The translations under genes and the position numbers were made by a program. This document shows positions 11,302 through 23,560 of a stretch of DNA of 64,000 nucleotides, piece by piece. The DNA is taken from NCBI GenBank assembly GCA_963920665.1, contig OY987268.1, positions 13,332,501 through 13,396,500 on the forward strand. Direction: 5' to 3'. The notes under the pieces were generated by a model. That model was not told where the DNA came from. It did no database searches and was given only the letters and a program-made list of their open reading frames with translations. Every line of letters begins with the position of its first letter. The stretch's first letter is position 1. Origin of the DNA: Straminergon stramineum. Lineage: Eukaryota; Streptophyta; Bryopsida; Hypnales; Calliergonaceae.

Positions 11302-13589
11302 ACTTTTCACTGGAACCATTCTCAAAGCAAAGGGATAAGTACAATTTCTTAGATCTCAAATCAAATGACATTGCCAAGCTTTGCATAAAGCCGGGAAATG
11401 AAGTAAAATTAGCAAGCTTTACACTCCACTTTTAGTACACATATGCCTTTGAAGACCTCTCAATAATTGAATATGCACTTTTTCTCAATGAAAAATGAAA
11501 GTTTTCCATAGTTAACCCTCAAAAGTGCCCCCAAATTTTTTTAACCGGCCACAGGGATTTAATTGCCTGTACAAAAATGGGCCCGAAATTTCAGATCGAC
11601 CATATATGGTTGTGGAGGTAGATAGGGATTAAGAATAAACTACTATAGTTGTAGTATAGTCCAAAATCTAAGTTTTGTAAGAGGTTTATCTAAATAGATT
11701 CTAAAATATGCATCCATGTGGGATGAAGATATTGTAGGTTAGTTGTAAAGTATAATTAATTTTCTTCACAAAATTGTAGAATTTTTTAAATTATTTTAAA
11801 GTGTTGAATCTTATTCTTGACTTGTCACCAAATTGTTTCAGAATCTACTATCTAAGTATGGTAGTAGACAACTATAGAGCATTGATCATATGGTGAAATT
11901 AATTTTAAATAGTTTCAATTTACTAATAATTAGCATCACTACCAAAAAAATTTGATGAAAAATTACAATTAATTCTCATGAATGTCAAATTATTTAAAGA
12001 CATTGCATGTCAAAGTATTGATTGAAGAGCACTACAAAATTCATGAAAAAGAAAATTATTTTCAAAGAAATTTTGAGCTATAAATTTTTCATATTTTCAA
12101 AAATAACAATTTGAAATCTTACAAAATATTTAAAAATTTAAAATTTAAAATTAAATTATTATATTTACATAATTCATTTGAATATTTTATTATTTATAAT
12201 AAAGAATCACCATTCTATTTTTTGTGCATGTGATGGAAAATAGAATATGGTAAGTGAGATTATTAATTAATTTTTAAATCTGAATTTAAATATGGAAAAT
12301 TTTAACTATAAAATTTGAATATAATTTTTTTTTAATTACTATAATAATGGGGGTTTTGAAATTCGAAATCTTTTGCCCCTAAATGTTTTGGGGACCACTT
12401 TATGGTTGTTACTTGACTTTAGATAGCATTTTTGGGTTGAAGAATTCTTTTTTTTTTCCATAGAAAAGAAATTGGACTGCCTATCTAGTTTTATATGAAG
12501 TACAAAGATTGCTATAGTCAAACAAAAATTATTTGGAAAGTAGAACAAAGTGTTTAGTATTTGCCAAGTGTTGAAAAGTTTCCTATTTGGAAAAGTGTTT
12601 ATATTTTGATTACTAATTCTTATGCCATTTTTTACAAATCAATTGAAACAAAATTTTTGATTAATTATAGAAATTGTATTTTTGGTGAGTTTTTGAAGTT
12701 AAAACTTCAAGGTTTAATTGAAGAAAATCTATAAATAATTTTGAAATTTTGTTTTATGTATAATTTCTATTCTTGATGACTAACAACATCTACTTTGATA
12801 TAAACTTTAAAATATTTATGGAATTTATATTTTATAATACATTTGTGTTTTGTCCATAATTCTTAGATTTCTATGGGTTAAGATAAGATATTTTTTATGA
12901 ACTAAAATTTGATGGTTTATATATGATTTAGATGCACACATGGTTTGTTGTATTTTTCATTGTGTTAATGTTAACTCCTAAAGGTTTGTTGTTTTTCGAG
13001 GCCTAAAATTTCATCAAAACATTCATATCCAATGGAAGGCCAAAATCTTTACCATTGTTTTTCTCTAATATATCTAATTGTAGGATCTCTTAATTCACTT
13101 CTTCAAGCATATCCTCTTAGTTTTTGAGGGTGTAACTCTCTACTAATTGCAAGATCAATGTGTCCAAATTTCTCACATTAGGTTTTTAAAGTCCTTCATA
13201 GAGACAAAAATTTGTCTTTAAAAAATTTTAGAATTTTTTGTGTTACGTGACTTGCAAAATTTTAGTATAAAATGCTGTAAAATGGTTTGAAAATACATGG
13301 AAAGACAAGTAACCAAAACAACTTTCATATTCACCTTTAAAAAAATTATAAAGTGGAAGGTGGTACACGATGAAAAAAAATAACTAAATCACTAATAACT
13401 TTGACAAGGAACTTAGAATTGTAAATCCCAACTATGAGAATGTTCTAGATAGCAATATATATACTCAAATTATGTTTGTTTTTATATTCGAAAATTTTCA
13501 AAATTGAGTTCAAAAAACAACTAACTTTATATGTTTTTCCTTTATATTGTCACTTCTAGAGTGCAAAGGATCCCTCATTAGGCATTCCG
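11302..13589. other. very AT-rich intergenic DNA, no gene seen
   Basis: Long A/T runs and short open frames only. Isolated TTAA-CCC-like ends occur near 11512 and 11629 but do not form a convincing element. Confidence 0.4.
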
Positions 13590-14467
13590 TTTGGAACGTG
13601 CAGTGTCTATTTTAGGGTTTACAGTTCCACCGCAGAACATGTCATCGTCTCCGATACCTCTGTTTCCCTCTCTTCGCTTCAGTTCGCCTCGCTTCACTGA
13701 GAATTTTCCGCTCATTCATCAATTTCCAAGTCTTTTGCGACTTCTCGTCGCTGTTTATCAGGTGGGAATCTCTCACTCTCTTTGAATGCGCTTGTTGCAC
13801 ATACCGCAAGTTATATATTATTGAATTTCCTCGCTCTGTAGATTTATTATGAGTTTTTCAGGAGTTTATCGGGTTTTGTGAGCTCGCCTGGAATTCTTTT
13901 GTTTCTGGATTGTTGTTAAATATAAGAAGCATTTTTCCTTGAAATTTACGATCGTCGAGTATCGAATGCCATGGACATCGCATTTTGTGGTGCTCGGAAA
14001 TTCGTGCAGTGCAATCCGACTTTAGAAACCCTGATTCGAGTATGGATGAGGTGAGAGAGGAAGTTTTCTTGAGCTATGTTGAATGAATTTTCAATGCGGT
14101 CTTTCTGTGTGAGAAGATGGTTAGTAGGTTTGGGCATTGTTTGGATAGCTCACTTCTTCTGGCAAGAAGACACAGTAAACCAACCGTCGTATCTTTTCTG
14201 ACGCCGTCGATTTCTTTTGAGATTCAACTGGTATTCTCAATTGTTCTTAAGTATTACCAATTTGGTTCCTGTTAACCCTAAAATTCGTTTGCTCATTCCT
14301 TCTGGAGCGATTGCAGTTTTTGTCATCCATTCTTTTCGTGATCGACATTTAGTTGCACGATTTTCTACATCACTTTCTTAGATTTAGAATTTAGTGTCAT
14401 TTTAGTTGTGGAAGTTGAGCTTACGCGTTTTGCATTCAGTGTGGGCAGGATATCAATTCAGAAAGAG
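13590..14467 (+). promoter_or_regulatory. promoter-proximal region and 5' leader (with probable intron) of the CHCH gene
   Basis: Composition shifts sharply from AT-rich to pyrimidine-rich, gene-like DNA at about 13,590. A probable leader exon ends at TATCAG|GTGGGA near 13,760, and an acceptor such as TTGCATTCAG|TG near 14,440 leads into the exon with the start codon. Several out-of-frame ATGs lie between, most of which would be removed with the intron. Confidence 0.45.
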
Positions 14468-16418
14468 ATGGCGCCTGCACATGATGCCTTCTCTTTGCAG
14501 GTTAGTTGCTTCTTCATTCCCAGACATTCGCATAATGATATTAGTGGTTATTAGATTACAAGGGCTTTAGTTTTTCCTTGTAGTGAATCCTTCTTAGGTC
14601 AGGTAGAGGATAATCTTTCTGCCTCTTTAAGCATTTAAACCAGTGTATAGGAGTGTGCTGTCATTTGGAGATTGTATAGAGCTCACTGGAGGGGTACAAG
14701 AGCTATACTCTCTTCAGATCAAATGTTTCGCACTCTATGTTTGATGATTTCTTATGCAATCATTTAAAGTGGGAGGTTGTAGATCGCTCTTGAATGGACA
14801 CTAGACAACCTCATTTTCTGTCTAAGATGAGTGGCCATCGACCAATTTAGCCAAGTCATGCTTACATCCAACTTGCTAATTGAAAGGCAACCAAGTGTAT
14901 GAATAGATGAGTTGCTGTTGGCAGCCGAGGTCAATATAGTATACGGGTTCAGATCCCTAATGGTTTTAGGATACCTTAATGGGATATTCTAACGATTCGT
15001 ATGGGTTTGTTAGGTAACGTCTGAGCTGATGCACAAGCTTACGAGGGAAAACATCGTAGCAAAGCAGTCTGTGAAAGGAAGGAAGCCAACTCAGAGGCCT
15101 GCCCCACTTAAACCAAGCAGTGAGCCAGCTGAGTCTCCGAAGATTTCGAAACAAGATCTTCAACTGCCGTATTATCCTGGATTTCTATCGTCCCTTCCTG
15201 GAATTCCCAAGGAACAAGCACTAGAACAGCCGCCCAAGCCAACGCACGACCTTGTTCCCATTTACAAGGTTCTGGAAGAAGCCGTAAGAAATCTTCGTCA
15301 CAATCTGATAATAGTCGTCTGTTTCATTCTCTGATTGAAAACTGAAGTACTGGCTCAACGCAGGAAAAATTGGGTGAAAAAATTCAAAAGCAGGAAGAGA
15401 AGGAATTGGAGAAAGTGAAACAGCTTGCCCAAGACCTGCAAGACAAACAATTCCGGTGCGTGCTTAGTGTACTGAAAGCCTCGTTATCTTTTAGACGCCA
15501 TTTCCTGTAGTACATAAGGGTTTTGCATATACTAGATTTAGCCCATAAGTTCCTAAGCTAGAAATATGAATGCTAATAGTCGATTATAGCAACTTCCAAA
15601 ACATACGTCTATTGTTCGATAATGTGTGGTTTGCTTTCTTCTGTCTATTGGTGCGTTTTGTTTCCCTCCTTGAAGCTTCCCAAATTATTTATTTCAGCTG
15701 CAGTTGATATGGAAGCGGACACTTTTTCCCATTTGGTCATTTAGAGGTTAAATTCGATTTTCACGATGGCTATTTTTTTGGTCTCTAGAGTGTAACCTTA
15801 CGTGCCAAGGGGATTGCTATTTCGATTATCTTTCTGATACTCCACAACGGTGAATTGGTGTTCAGGGCTCCATCGCATCCAATCCCTTGTCAGACTGAGA
15901 AAGAGTTATGCCTGCAGTGCTACAAGGGTTCTACCAAGGTTTGAACAGATCATCGCCTGCCCTAGACCATCTTCTGCTGATTTGCTGATTTGGACTGTCT
16001 CTAATATGTAGGAGGCGGAGATGGATGTTTTTATGAGGACGAACACCATCAAACCATAATATTTCCAATTCAAGTTGATTTCCTAGGTTGGCTTTTCCCA
16101 GGCTGACATCCGTAATGTTGTGGATGCAGAGTCCTTTGGAATGTGCCGAGGTAGTGAGAGTCTTTAAGGAATGCTCTCAACGGGTCCAGCAGGTTGGTGC
16201 TCTCTCTGGTATTGTGTAATTATGAATTCTGACTGAGCAATATGCAAGCTGGCCATAGTCGTGTATTTCGTGAGTGAGATCGTGACTTTATATGTTGATT
16301 AAGAAGCTATATTCGATATTTGAATGTGGTTGGCTTTGAGGAATGCTCTGAAAACTAACCACATGCTAAAATCAAACGTTTGCAGGACTTCGCTCAGAGG
16401 TCGGCGGCTTCCCAATGA
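14468..16418 (+). CDS. twin-CX9C (CHCH) mitochondrial protein, MIC19/CHCHD3-like
   Basis: Six coding exons: 14468-14500, 15014-15283, 15364-15455, 15866-15938, 16130-16192 and 16386-16418. All junctions are GT-AG with matching phases and give 187 aa. Residues 12-100 are a Pro-rich, low-complexity region with an LPYYPGFLSSLPGIP stretch. Residues 102-131 form a charged coiled coil (EKLGEKIQKQEEKELEKVKQ). The C-terminus has C140-x9-C150 and C161-x9-C171, the twin CX9C helical hairpin oxidised by MIA40 in the mitochondrial intermembrane space. Coiled coil plus C-terminal CHCH is the layout of MIC19/CHCHD3, which joins MIC60 at cristae junctions; CHCHD3 itself is longer and myristoylated, and no N-terminal Gly is present here. 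The CHCH assignment is firm; the MIC19 identity is inferred. The start codon opens a short 11-codon exon, preceded by GAAAGAG. Confidence 0.75.
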
Positions 16419-18863
16419 CAGCCTAGAGTCGAAACATACGTAGCTATTTGGCTGCAACATCCTGCTCTTGGTAGGTCAGAATCCCATTTGTTGATCTTGA
16501 CAAGAGACGGTAGAAATAGTTGCACGTTATTGCTCACTTAGAGGCCCCCACTCTGCCTTGGGTGATAAACTTACGTTACAGAACCATTCTAGTTTGATCT
16601 GAAGAGACAGAATAATTGTTTACAGCACACTATCCTTCAAACACTCATCGAATCCATTGTGTCATCCAAGAATATAGCGTGCTACTAAAAAATTTCTAAG
16701 TTTTGGTCGTTGCAAGACTTTTCTGGTGGGGGGACATTGGTTTTCCTTCTCGCTGTTATTTATTATATTCAATACTTCAATTTGAAAGTAAACGTTAACC
16801 CCTGCATCCAAAAAACTGGATGTGCCTTGGTCAAACTCAATTGTAGTTTTCAAAAAATCCATTTCTTGTACTTGATTCGATTCAAACAAAGAGAATGAAA
16901 CCCTCCAAGTTTAGTTCATACTTTATTTTTATTAATTCCAAGAATTCCATTCAGTATTGAACTTGCAAGCTTTGTGTTAGAATCTTAATTACACTATTGT
17001 TTGTTTTTTATTGTATTTTCTATTCAAAAAGAGTTTTCAAAATTTGGACTATAGATTCATGATTCTGATTCTACCCTTCATTTTTAAAATTAGAATAGTT
17101 TTAGGAAGTAGTCTACAAGAATTTTTTTTCCTCAAGTTGTCTTCTAATGATTGAGGATTCAATGGGTACCCTCAATATTCAAAGTTATAATGTTTCCAAA
17201 TTAATTTGGTGAAACCTAAATTATTGTTTTTGAAATTTGATGATGTGGATAATTTTGAAGTATTGCACACTATTTTGACATCATTTTCTTGATGCAAATT
17301 GTAAAAAAGTTGTGTATTCTACATTTAATATAGTGTGTCTAAGTTCTTATTCCATCTTTTGTTGGACAATTTATACAATGCAAAGACCAAGTTTTTGAGG
17401 TAAATGTCTTATACTAACTTTGTATAGTCATGAGATTGAAGGTTAATATATTATAGTAGTTTGGTTATTAAATTATTAAATTATTTCTAACAAGTATTAA
17501 TTGTTGGAAGTTTTGAAAGGTTTATTAAATTATAGATGAAGAACTGATGTCCAATAATAAATTATAACTTTTTTAAAGGGCTTTTTAATCATCATTGAAC
17601 CTTTAGAAATTAAATTTGAAAGTGCTAAATTTTTCTTATATAAAATAAATAGATAGATACATGCTTTGCAATAAACTTTCCAAGAACACTAAAGTATGTA
17701 TTAATGGATAATCTATTTATTTAAGTCCTTTGATATTCTAAGAATATATGAATGTAGATGTTTAAGATTTAATAGAATAATTAGGCATTGTACATGCCTA
17801 AGAACCTCCTAGTTCTTGAAGATTATATAGCTCGTGAATTTGTCAACTATGAAGTGTATTTATATTAAAATGCATTGATGATACAATATCAAATTTGAAA
17901 AGATGATCATTACCTTGTTAATTACATCTAAGTACTATATTAAAACACGACCAACAAGAAAGAAGATGATTTATGGAAGGTCTTCTTATTTATTGAAAAT
18001 AAATTACTTCATGGCAGTTAAATTAACCAAGAATTTATAGTCTCCAATAGCTAGAATACCATAGAACTAATGTAGTTGCAAGACCAAAAGCAATAGACTA
18101 CTTGTAGGTTTAATGTAGTAGGTTCATTAAGTGATCATCCACCAACTAATTTGCAATTTTGAACAATTTCATTTAAAAATATATATATATTTCAATAAAT
18201 TTTCTTAAGAGATAAATGGAATTGGTATTTAATTCAAGGTGTTTCATATTTTTTGGACCTTTGAGAAATGAATTATAAATTTAGAAGTTGGAATCACATA
18301 AGGCACTGAAAGCATCCACCCCTTGACACGTTCATTGATGGCACATGAACAAATGCAATTGGTATTAACAATGAAGAAAGAAATATATAACTTTGTATTA
18401 GAAATCACTTTAATAAGTAACTCGTCACTTAATGGACTTCCTACATTATAAAATGTCTATTGAGTTTTACAATTTTTTTTCTCAAAACTAATACATCAAT
18501 ATAATATATTGGTATCTTTGGTTGATGGTTGAAAGATTTTCATTTTCAAACATTCTCTCAACATCTCTCTTCTATGGTTTTATAACTACTTATACACAAT
18601 TCAATACATTTTGTTTTAAATGCTAAATTCCAACATTATGGTCCATATATTTAAAAGGCCATATTATTAACAACCCTTTACACCTCCATTGAAGTTGTTG
18701 AAATTCTTTGGTTGTAGGATTTTACTAATAGCTTCAACACTAATCACAATAGAATGAAAAAATTCAAAATTGTTATGATATTAGTCAATCAAATTTGACT
18801 AATGTCATAAACCTACTCGTTGTCAACCAATTTTATAGGTAACAATTGGGTGAAAGGAAACCA
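16419..18863. other. 3' UTR of the CHCH gene, then AT-rich spacer
   Basis: The first few hundred bases are probable 3' UTR. From about 16,700 the DNA is AT-rich with no recognised gene. A small hairpin (GCATCC...GGATGT) lies at 16,804-16,823 beside a TTAACCCC word, without a partner end. Confidence 0.4.
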
Positions 18864-21800
18864 CTATTTGATGCTTTCAAAAGCTTGCACAAGTTGACGA
18901 ACTCTCCCTCCTAGGCATGTCTTTGAAATCTTATTTGTAGCTCTTTCAATTGCCATGTTTGATAGCCATTCTTGAGCTTCACTTCTTTTGAGAACTTGCA
19001 CTTTTGAAAGACGAACCTTTTCAATTGATGAATCATCACAATGAAGATGGTTGTTCAACCCCAATTGTAGGGACTTTGCCATGTCTACAATCTTCTCAAG
19101 TCTTTGTTGAGTTTTTTCTAGTTCCTTAATATCAAATATACTAGTTGCCATTTGTTGTTCTTCTATGGTAAATCTTGTTAATGTGCATGTACTTGTTTCA
19201 TCGACCAAATTATCATTTTCATATTGAATACATTCCAATTGTTGTCTACTTTGCTTGAGCTCCTTCAAATTACAAATATCACTCGAGATTTGATGTTCAT
19301 TTATTGAAAACCTAGGTGATGCACATTTGCTTGATTCATCTACAAATTTGATTCTAGTTTCATTGACAAAACTCTCATTTTCATGTTGTATACATTTGAG
19401 TTGTTTGGTTTGATCTACCTCCTCTATAGCAATCACATCATGTGAACTTTGATGTTCTTCTATTGGAAACCACGTTGGTGTACATGTGCTTGGCTCATCT
19501 CCAACAAAATTGATTTGAGTTTCATTGACCAATTTTTCTTTTTTATTCTCAATCCATTCTAATTGTTGTTCAACTTGCTCAAGTTCCTTCGTTTTAAGTA
19601 GGTCATGTGCCATTTGTTGCTCTTTTCTAGTAAATTCAATTGGTGTGGTAGATGTACTTTGTGCATCATCACCTCTTAACTTGATTGTTGTGCCATTGAA
19701 AAGTTTATCATTTTCTTCATAAACACTTTCTTGTGCAACAATTGATATCCTAGATTCTAGAGTCATCTCGGACACCACTCCATGTTGTATTTTTTTGGAG
19801 TTCCCTTCAATTGCTTCATTACAACTATCAAAAGAATTTCTATAGTTCAACCCCTTGAGACGACACATTCTTCTATATTGTAAGACATAAGTCTTTGGGC
19901 ACTTGCATGCGTCTTTGCCAAGACCTTTATTTGAAATTGATATTAAATCCTTCCCAAAGTGTGTTTCACATTTCTCCCTCTCCATAGATGTGGTTTTTAC
20001 ACTCAATCTTTTGTTGGCATTTGACTCTGAAAGAACTTGTTTAGAAATGACTTGATTTTTTCTATTCAAGTGTACCATTTGTATCTTTGAGTTGATTGTT
20101 TGTTTAGGTCCTAAGAATGAATTATTTTGATGACTCAAAGTCGAGAGAATATTGTGTTGATTTTGAGACAATATAGATGGGTTTGTCGTAGTATTTATTT
20201 CAATTTGTTTCAACACACTAAACTCCAAATTCTCGTTTCTGTGCTTCTTAAGAGTAGAAGGTGCTTCCACTCTTGGTGGCTTCTCTACCACATCCTTGTC
20301 TAATATGTGTTTTGAAAAATTTGAAGAGATTGACCTCCCGGTTCGATCTGCACAAATGGAGAATATCCATGTTTGAAAGATGGTTAAGGAGGCAATCTAT
20401 ATTTGAAAGGCTCTCTTCCAAAATATACAATAAAGTAATCTAGAACATGTCAGAAGAATGATAATCATCTTCCATTTTTGGCAAGAGCTTGCATCATGAA
20501 GTTTTCTTCAAACGTCCTTGATAGGTGGAATATTTGTTTTGCTTTAATTTTAATGGAACTTTTATCCAAAAAAAGGATGTATTTCAACAAGATTGGATAA
20601 ATTGCATTAAAACAAATATGTAGTTGTTACCCAATTGATAAGGGTGGTATCATGGTAGCGACAAGTTCATCCCATGCTTGAAAGCTTTAATATGTGGTAG
20701 GTTATTTGAATCTAAAGGTTGGTAGTACGAAATAATATACACATAAAGAAGCAACAAAAGGATCACTTTTACTGGAACCAACTTTGGATGGAAGTTGTCT
20801 AAGAAAATCTCAATCACGGGGGATTTAGTGGTGAAGTAAGAAAATATATTAAAAACAACAAGCATCAAAATGGAAAACAAAAAACAAATAATGGATATGG
20901 CTTTGAATGCAATCGTTTTTATAGTTGTTTGTGAGTTGAAGGTTAAAAGACTTCTTTATTATTAATGCATATGAGATTGTGCACTTCTATTGAAGTTACC
21001 TCTTTTTTGAACTTTTTTGATGTGATTGGTGTGATGATTATGACTTATTTTTGTCTTTGGATAAATTTGGCATATTGCTCTACCTTTCTTTCCTACCACC
21101 TTTGCTCCTTCCCTCTGAAGCCATGCTGTTAGACTATACCTTCCATGTTTGGGACAATTGGGATCTATACTAACCATGTCATATTCCTCTATACTAGGCT
21201 CATGAAAGGTGTTAAGTGATTGGTGATGATGTGTAGTTAGTTCATCATATGCACCCATCTGCAAAACATGTGGTCACATTTTTTAGAAAGCAAAAAATGT
21301 GACATTCAAGTGCTCAAAAACTTTGAAAATTGAGAAATGGGTGAACATTTGTAGTAGAGCCTAGTGTAGCTTGTTGGTCTTTATTCACCTAAGGTAAAAA
21401 ATGTTAGGTCATTTCTTGGAAAAAAATCTATTTAATTTGATTTAAACCATGAAAGTAACAATATTGTATTAGGATCTCTTTACATCAAGAACCAAGCCAA
21501 GGAAATTAAATAATTAGAAAACTCCCATTACCAAAGAGTTTAGAAATGGTCCACCTCTCCCAATGAGAGTGCTCCAAATTTTTTAATTTTTTAAATTAGC
21601 CTGGTCACTAGAGTAAAGCAATCCTTCAAAATAAATGCTTCAATAGAAGATTAGGTGACTAGTGTAGTTGAGAGTCAAATATATCTTCTTGATCATTTTC
21701 TACGAAAGATTAAAACTCAAACAATTGTAGTATATATATATAGTTAAGTGTGTAGTGTCATGACCCCTAGCTATCACAACTCTTGTCACAAAATCCATCA

Positions 21801-22499
21801 TGTTTTCACCCCAAAAAATTTCATCTTTTCATCTTACTTTCACGATGAAAACCTAAACCTAAAACAAGAGTCTTTTGGGCAAATACCACTATTCAAAATG
21901 CTATGATTGAATTCCAACACTATTAACTTTAGTTGCCTATGAAGTGATTGCAATGTCATTGTTGTAGCTAATTACTTCCTCCGCTTCTGAAAAAGACTTG
22001 TGTTCCCTTGGTGTTTTACAAAGGAAACACAGATCTTTTTCAAAACCAAAGGTAATATAATATACATGGACACAAACACTACGGACCTCTAATCATTCAC
22101 TATGGAGTTCTTTTTAACGATGTTATGAACACTTACCAATGGACTGCTGCTGTACACATTCTCCGAACTCCCATCTTCCGCACCGTGGTCACCTCCCGAG
22201 AAGTCTGGCTTGCGATCACAGGCAGAATTCGTGAGCCCTTTGAATTTCAGAACCTTGCCGTTGGGCAACGTGTGCACTTTGGGAAGAGTAGAAATGGGAA
22301 ACGCATCCGCGGCTGCTTTGCAATGGGGGCAAGACTTCAATTGGTTGAGCAGAGTGCGCACATAGATTCTCCATGAGGCATAGCGAGGGAGAGATACAGT
22401 GAATGGGTAAACCTTCGCATGCTCTTCTCTACCTTTCACAGGCCACACATTGCCCTCCTCCTCATGACAATTTGACACCCTGGAGCACACAAATTTCAT
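18864..22499 (-). CDS. plant calmodulin-binding-domain-like protein with four internal repeats
   Basis: Three coding exons on the minus strand: 22499-22137, 21258-21084 and 20347-18864. Donor and acceptor phases match (0, then 1) and give 673 aa. The C-terminal 36 residues read EWLSNMAIERATNKI, then GGRVRQLVQAFESIK. They follow the pattern A-E-W...A...K-[IL]...[RK]V..LV.AFE.[IV] of the plant calmodulin-binding domain (PF07839 family), so Ca2+/calmodulin binding is likely by homology. Residues about 389-599 consist of four roughly 54-residue units, each with an ENxxLVxET-like start, an F-[ST]-x-x-E-x-Q-x motif and a KELxQxxQQLExI helix (predicted coiled coil). Exon 1 has SCPHC and a basic region; exon 2 has DPNCPKHGRYSLTAWLQREG, not recognised. 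The last exon is far richer in A/T, Asn and Lys than exon 1. No close relative is recognised beyond the C-terminus. The start is the first ATG of the exon 1 frame. Confidence 0.65.
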
Positions 22500-22529
22500 A
22501 GCTACTCTTCTGCCGGATTGGACATTCCG

Positions 22530-23400
22530 ATCCCAGAGCTTGCAATTTCAGCGTTGCAATGATTTTTCTTAGCTTGTTTGTTTCCAAATTTAGTCCTGTG
22601 AGAGATTCTCAGCGATTATGTTTGTGATTTCAGCTATGCAAATCTTGTCGTTTATTATTTTCCAAATATCATGCCGGTTGCGCTTCTTGATCGGAAGTTT
22701 TCGGCAGAGCTTGCAATTTCTGCTCCACAACAATGAATTTTGTTTATTTCTAAATCTAGTCTTGCAAGAGGTTGTCAATATTCATAACGATTTCAACTGT
22801 CAGTGCAATTTCGTAGTTCATTTCTGGATTTCATGATTGCTCCTCCTGATTTGGGATTCTCAGAGTCTACAATCTCGATCAGCTGCTTAGTAATGTAATT
22901 GTTTGTTTCCAAGTCTGGTCCTGCAATTTGATCAAGAGATTCGATTGCACTATTTCGTGTTTGTGATTTCAACTGAGCAATTCCAAATTTGAACATGGGT
23001 TCTCAAAATTTGTAATTCCGGTTGCACAATATTATCATTTGTTGTCCCTAATGGGGTTCCCAAAGCTTTCAATTTCAGATGCCCAATTCTATCATATGTT
23101 CTTGATCAAATTCTATATAGGGTTTTCAAAGTTTGCAATTTCAGCTGCTCAATTCCTGTTGATAGTTTTGAAATTTGGTATTATTGCACAAGTTCTCAAT
23201 ATTTGAAGTTCAGCTGCTCAATTTTTTATTTTGTCCTTATCTGATCATGGGCAGTTATGAACCTTAGAATGGCTCGTCTCAAAATTTAACTCCTTCCAGA
23301 TTTCCAATTCATATAATCATAGGCAATTACTGTATTAACCTTAGAATCTTGTCTCAAATTTTAACTCCCTCTTACAGATTTCGAATTCGTATTTCCCAAA
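22530..23400 (-). repeat. degenerate tandem repeats upstream of the calmodulin-binding-like gene
   Basis: About eight poor copies of an 80-90-bp unit containing GCAATTTCAGCTGCTCAATT and TGTTTCCAAATCTAGTCCTG words fill 22530-23240. A better-preserved pair of about 72 bp (ATCATGGGCAGTTATG and ATCATAGGCAATTACT starts at 23244 and 23316) follows. They lie where the promoter or leader of the minus-strand gene should be. Confidence 0.55.
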
Positions 23401-23560
23401 TCGTCTCCATTATGAGCATGAGTCTCACTGTGGCACACCTTTTAGCTCCCAAAGATGAGGCCCAAGCTTGCTTCGAAGAAGCTCAAAGAAACTTTCCCAA
23501 AGAGCTCTAGGCTCTGTTCTGGCCGTGCCCTTCTTCTAGAATCCTTATCGAAGTGCTAAG
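23401..23560. promoter_or_regulatory. GC-rich patch, possible promoter or first leader exon
   Basis: A sharp rise in GC at the edge of the gene island, with CTTTTAGCTCCCAAAG and GGCTCTGTTCTGGCC. A 32-codon plus-strand frame (ATG at 23411) exists but has no context of its own. The most economical reading is the transcription start region of the minus-strand gene at 18.9-22.5 kb. Confidence 0.3.

Noticed and set aside
10243..11632. Larger TTAA element (TTAATCCCTA...TAGGGATTAA) enclosing copy B
   Set aside because: Only about six terminal bases pair and the interiors do not align end to end; more likely a separate decayed left end near 10.25 kb.
12969..12985. TTAACTCCTAAAGG, TTAACCCCTGCATCC (16,795) and TTAACCCCTAGG (59,721) as further TTAA elements
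   Set aside because: No partner end in the right orientation was found, so they are single words only.
23411..23509. 32-codon plus-strand frame starting MSMSLTVAHL as a small gene
   Set aside because: Too short, no conservation evidence available, and it lies in the likely promoter of the minus-strand gene.
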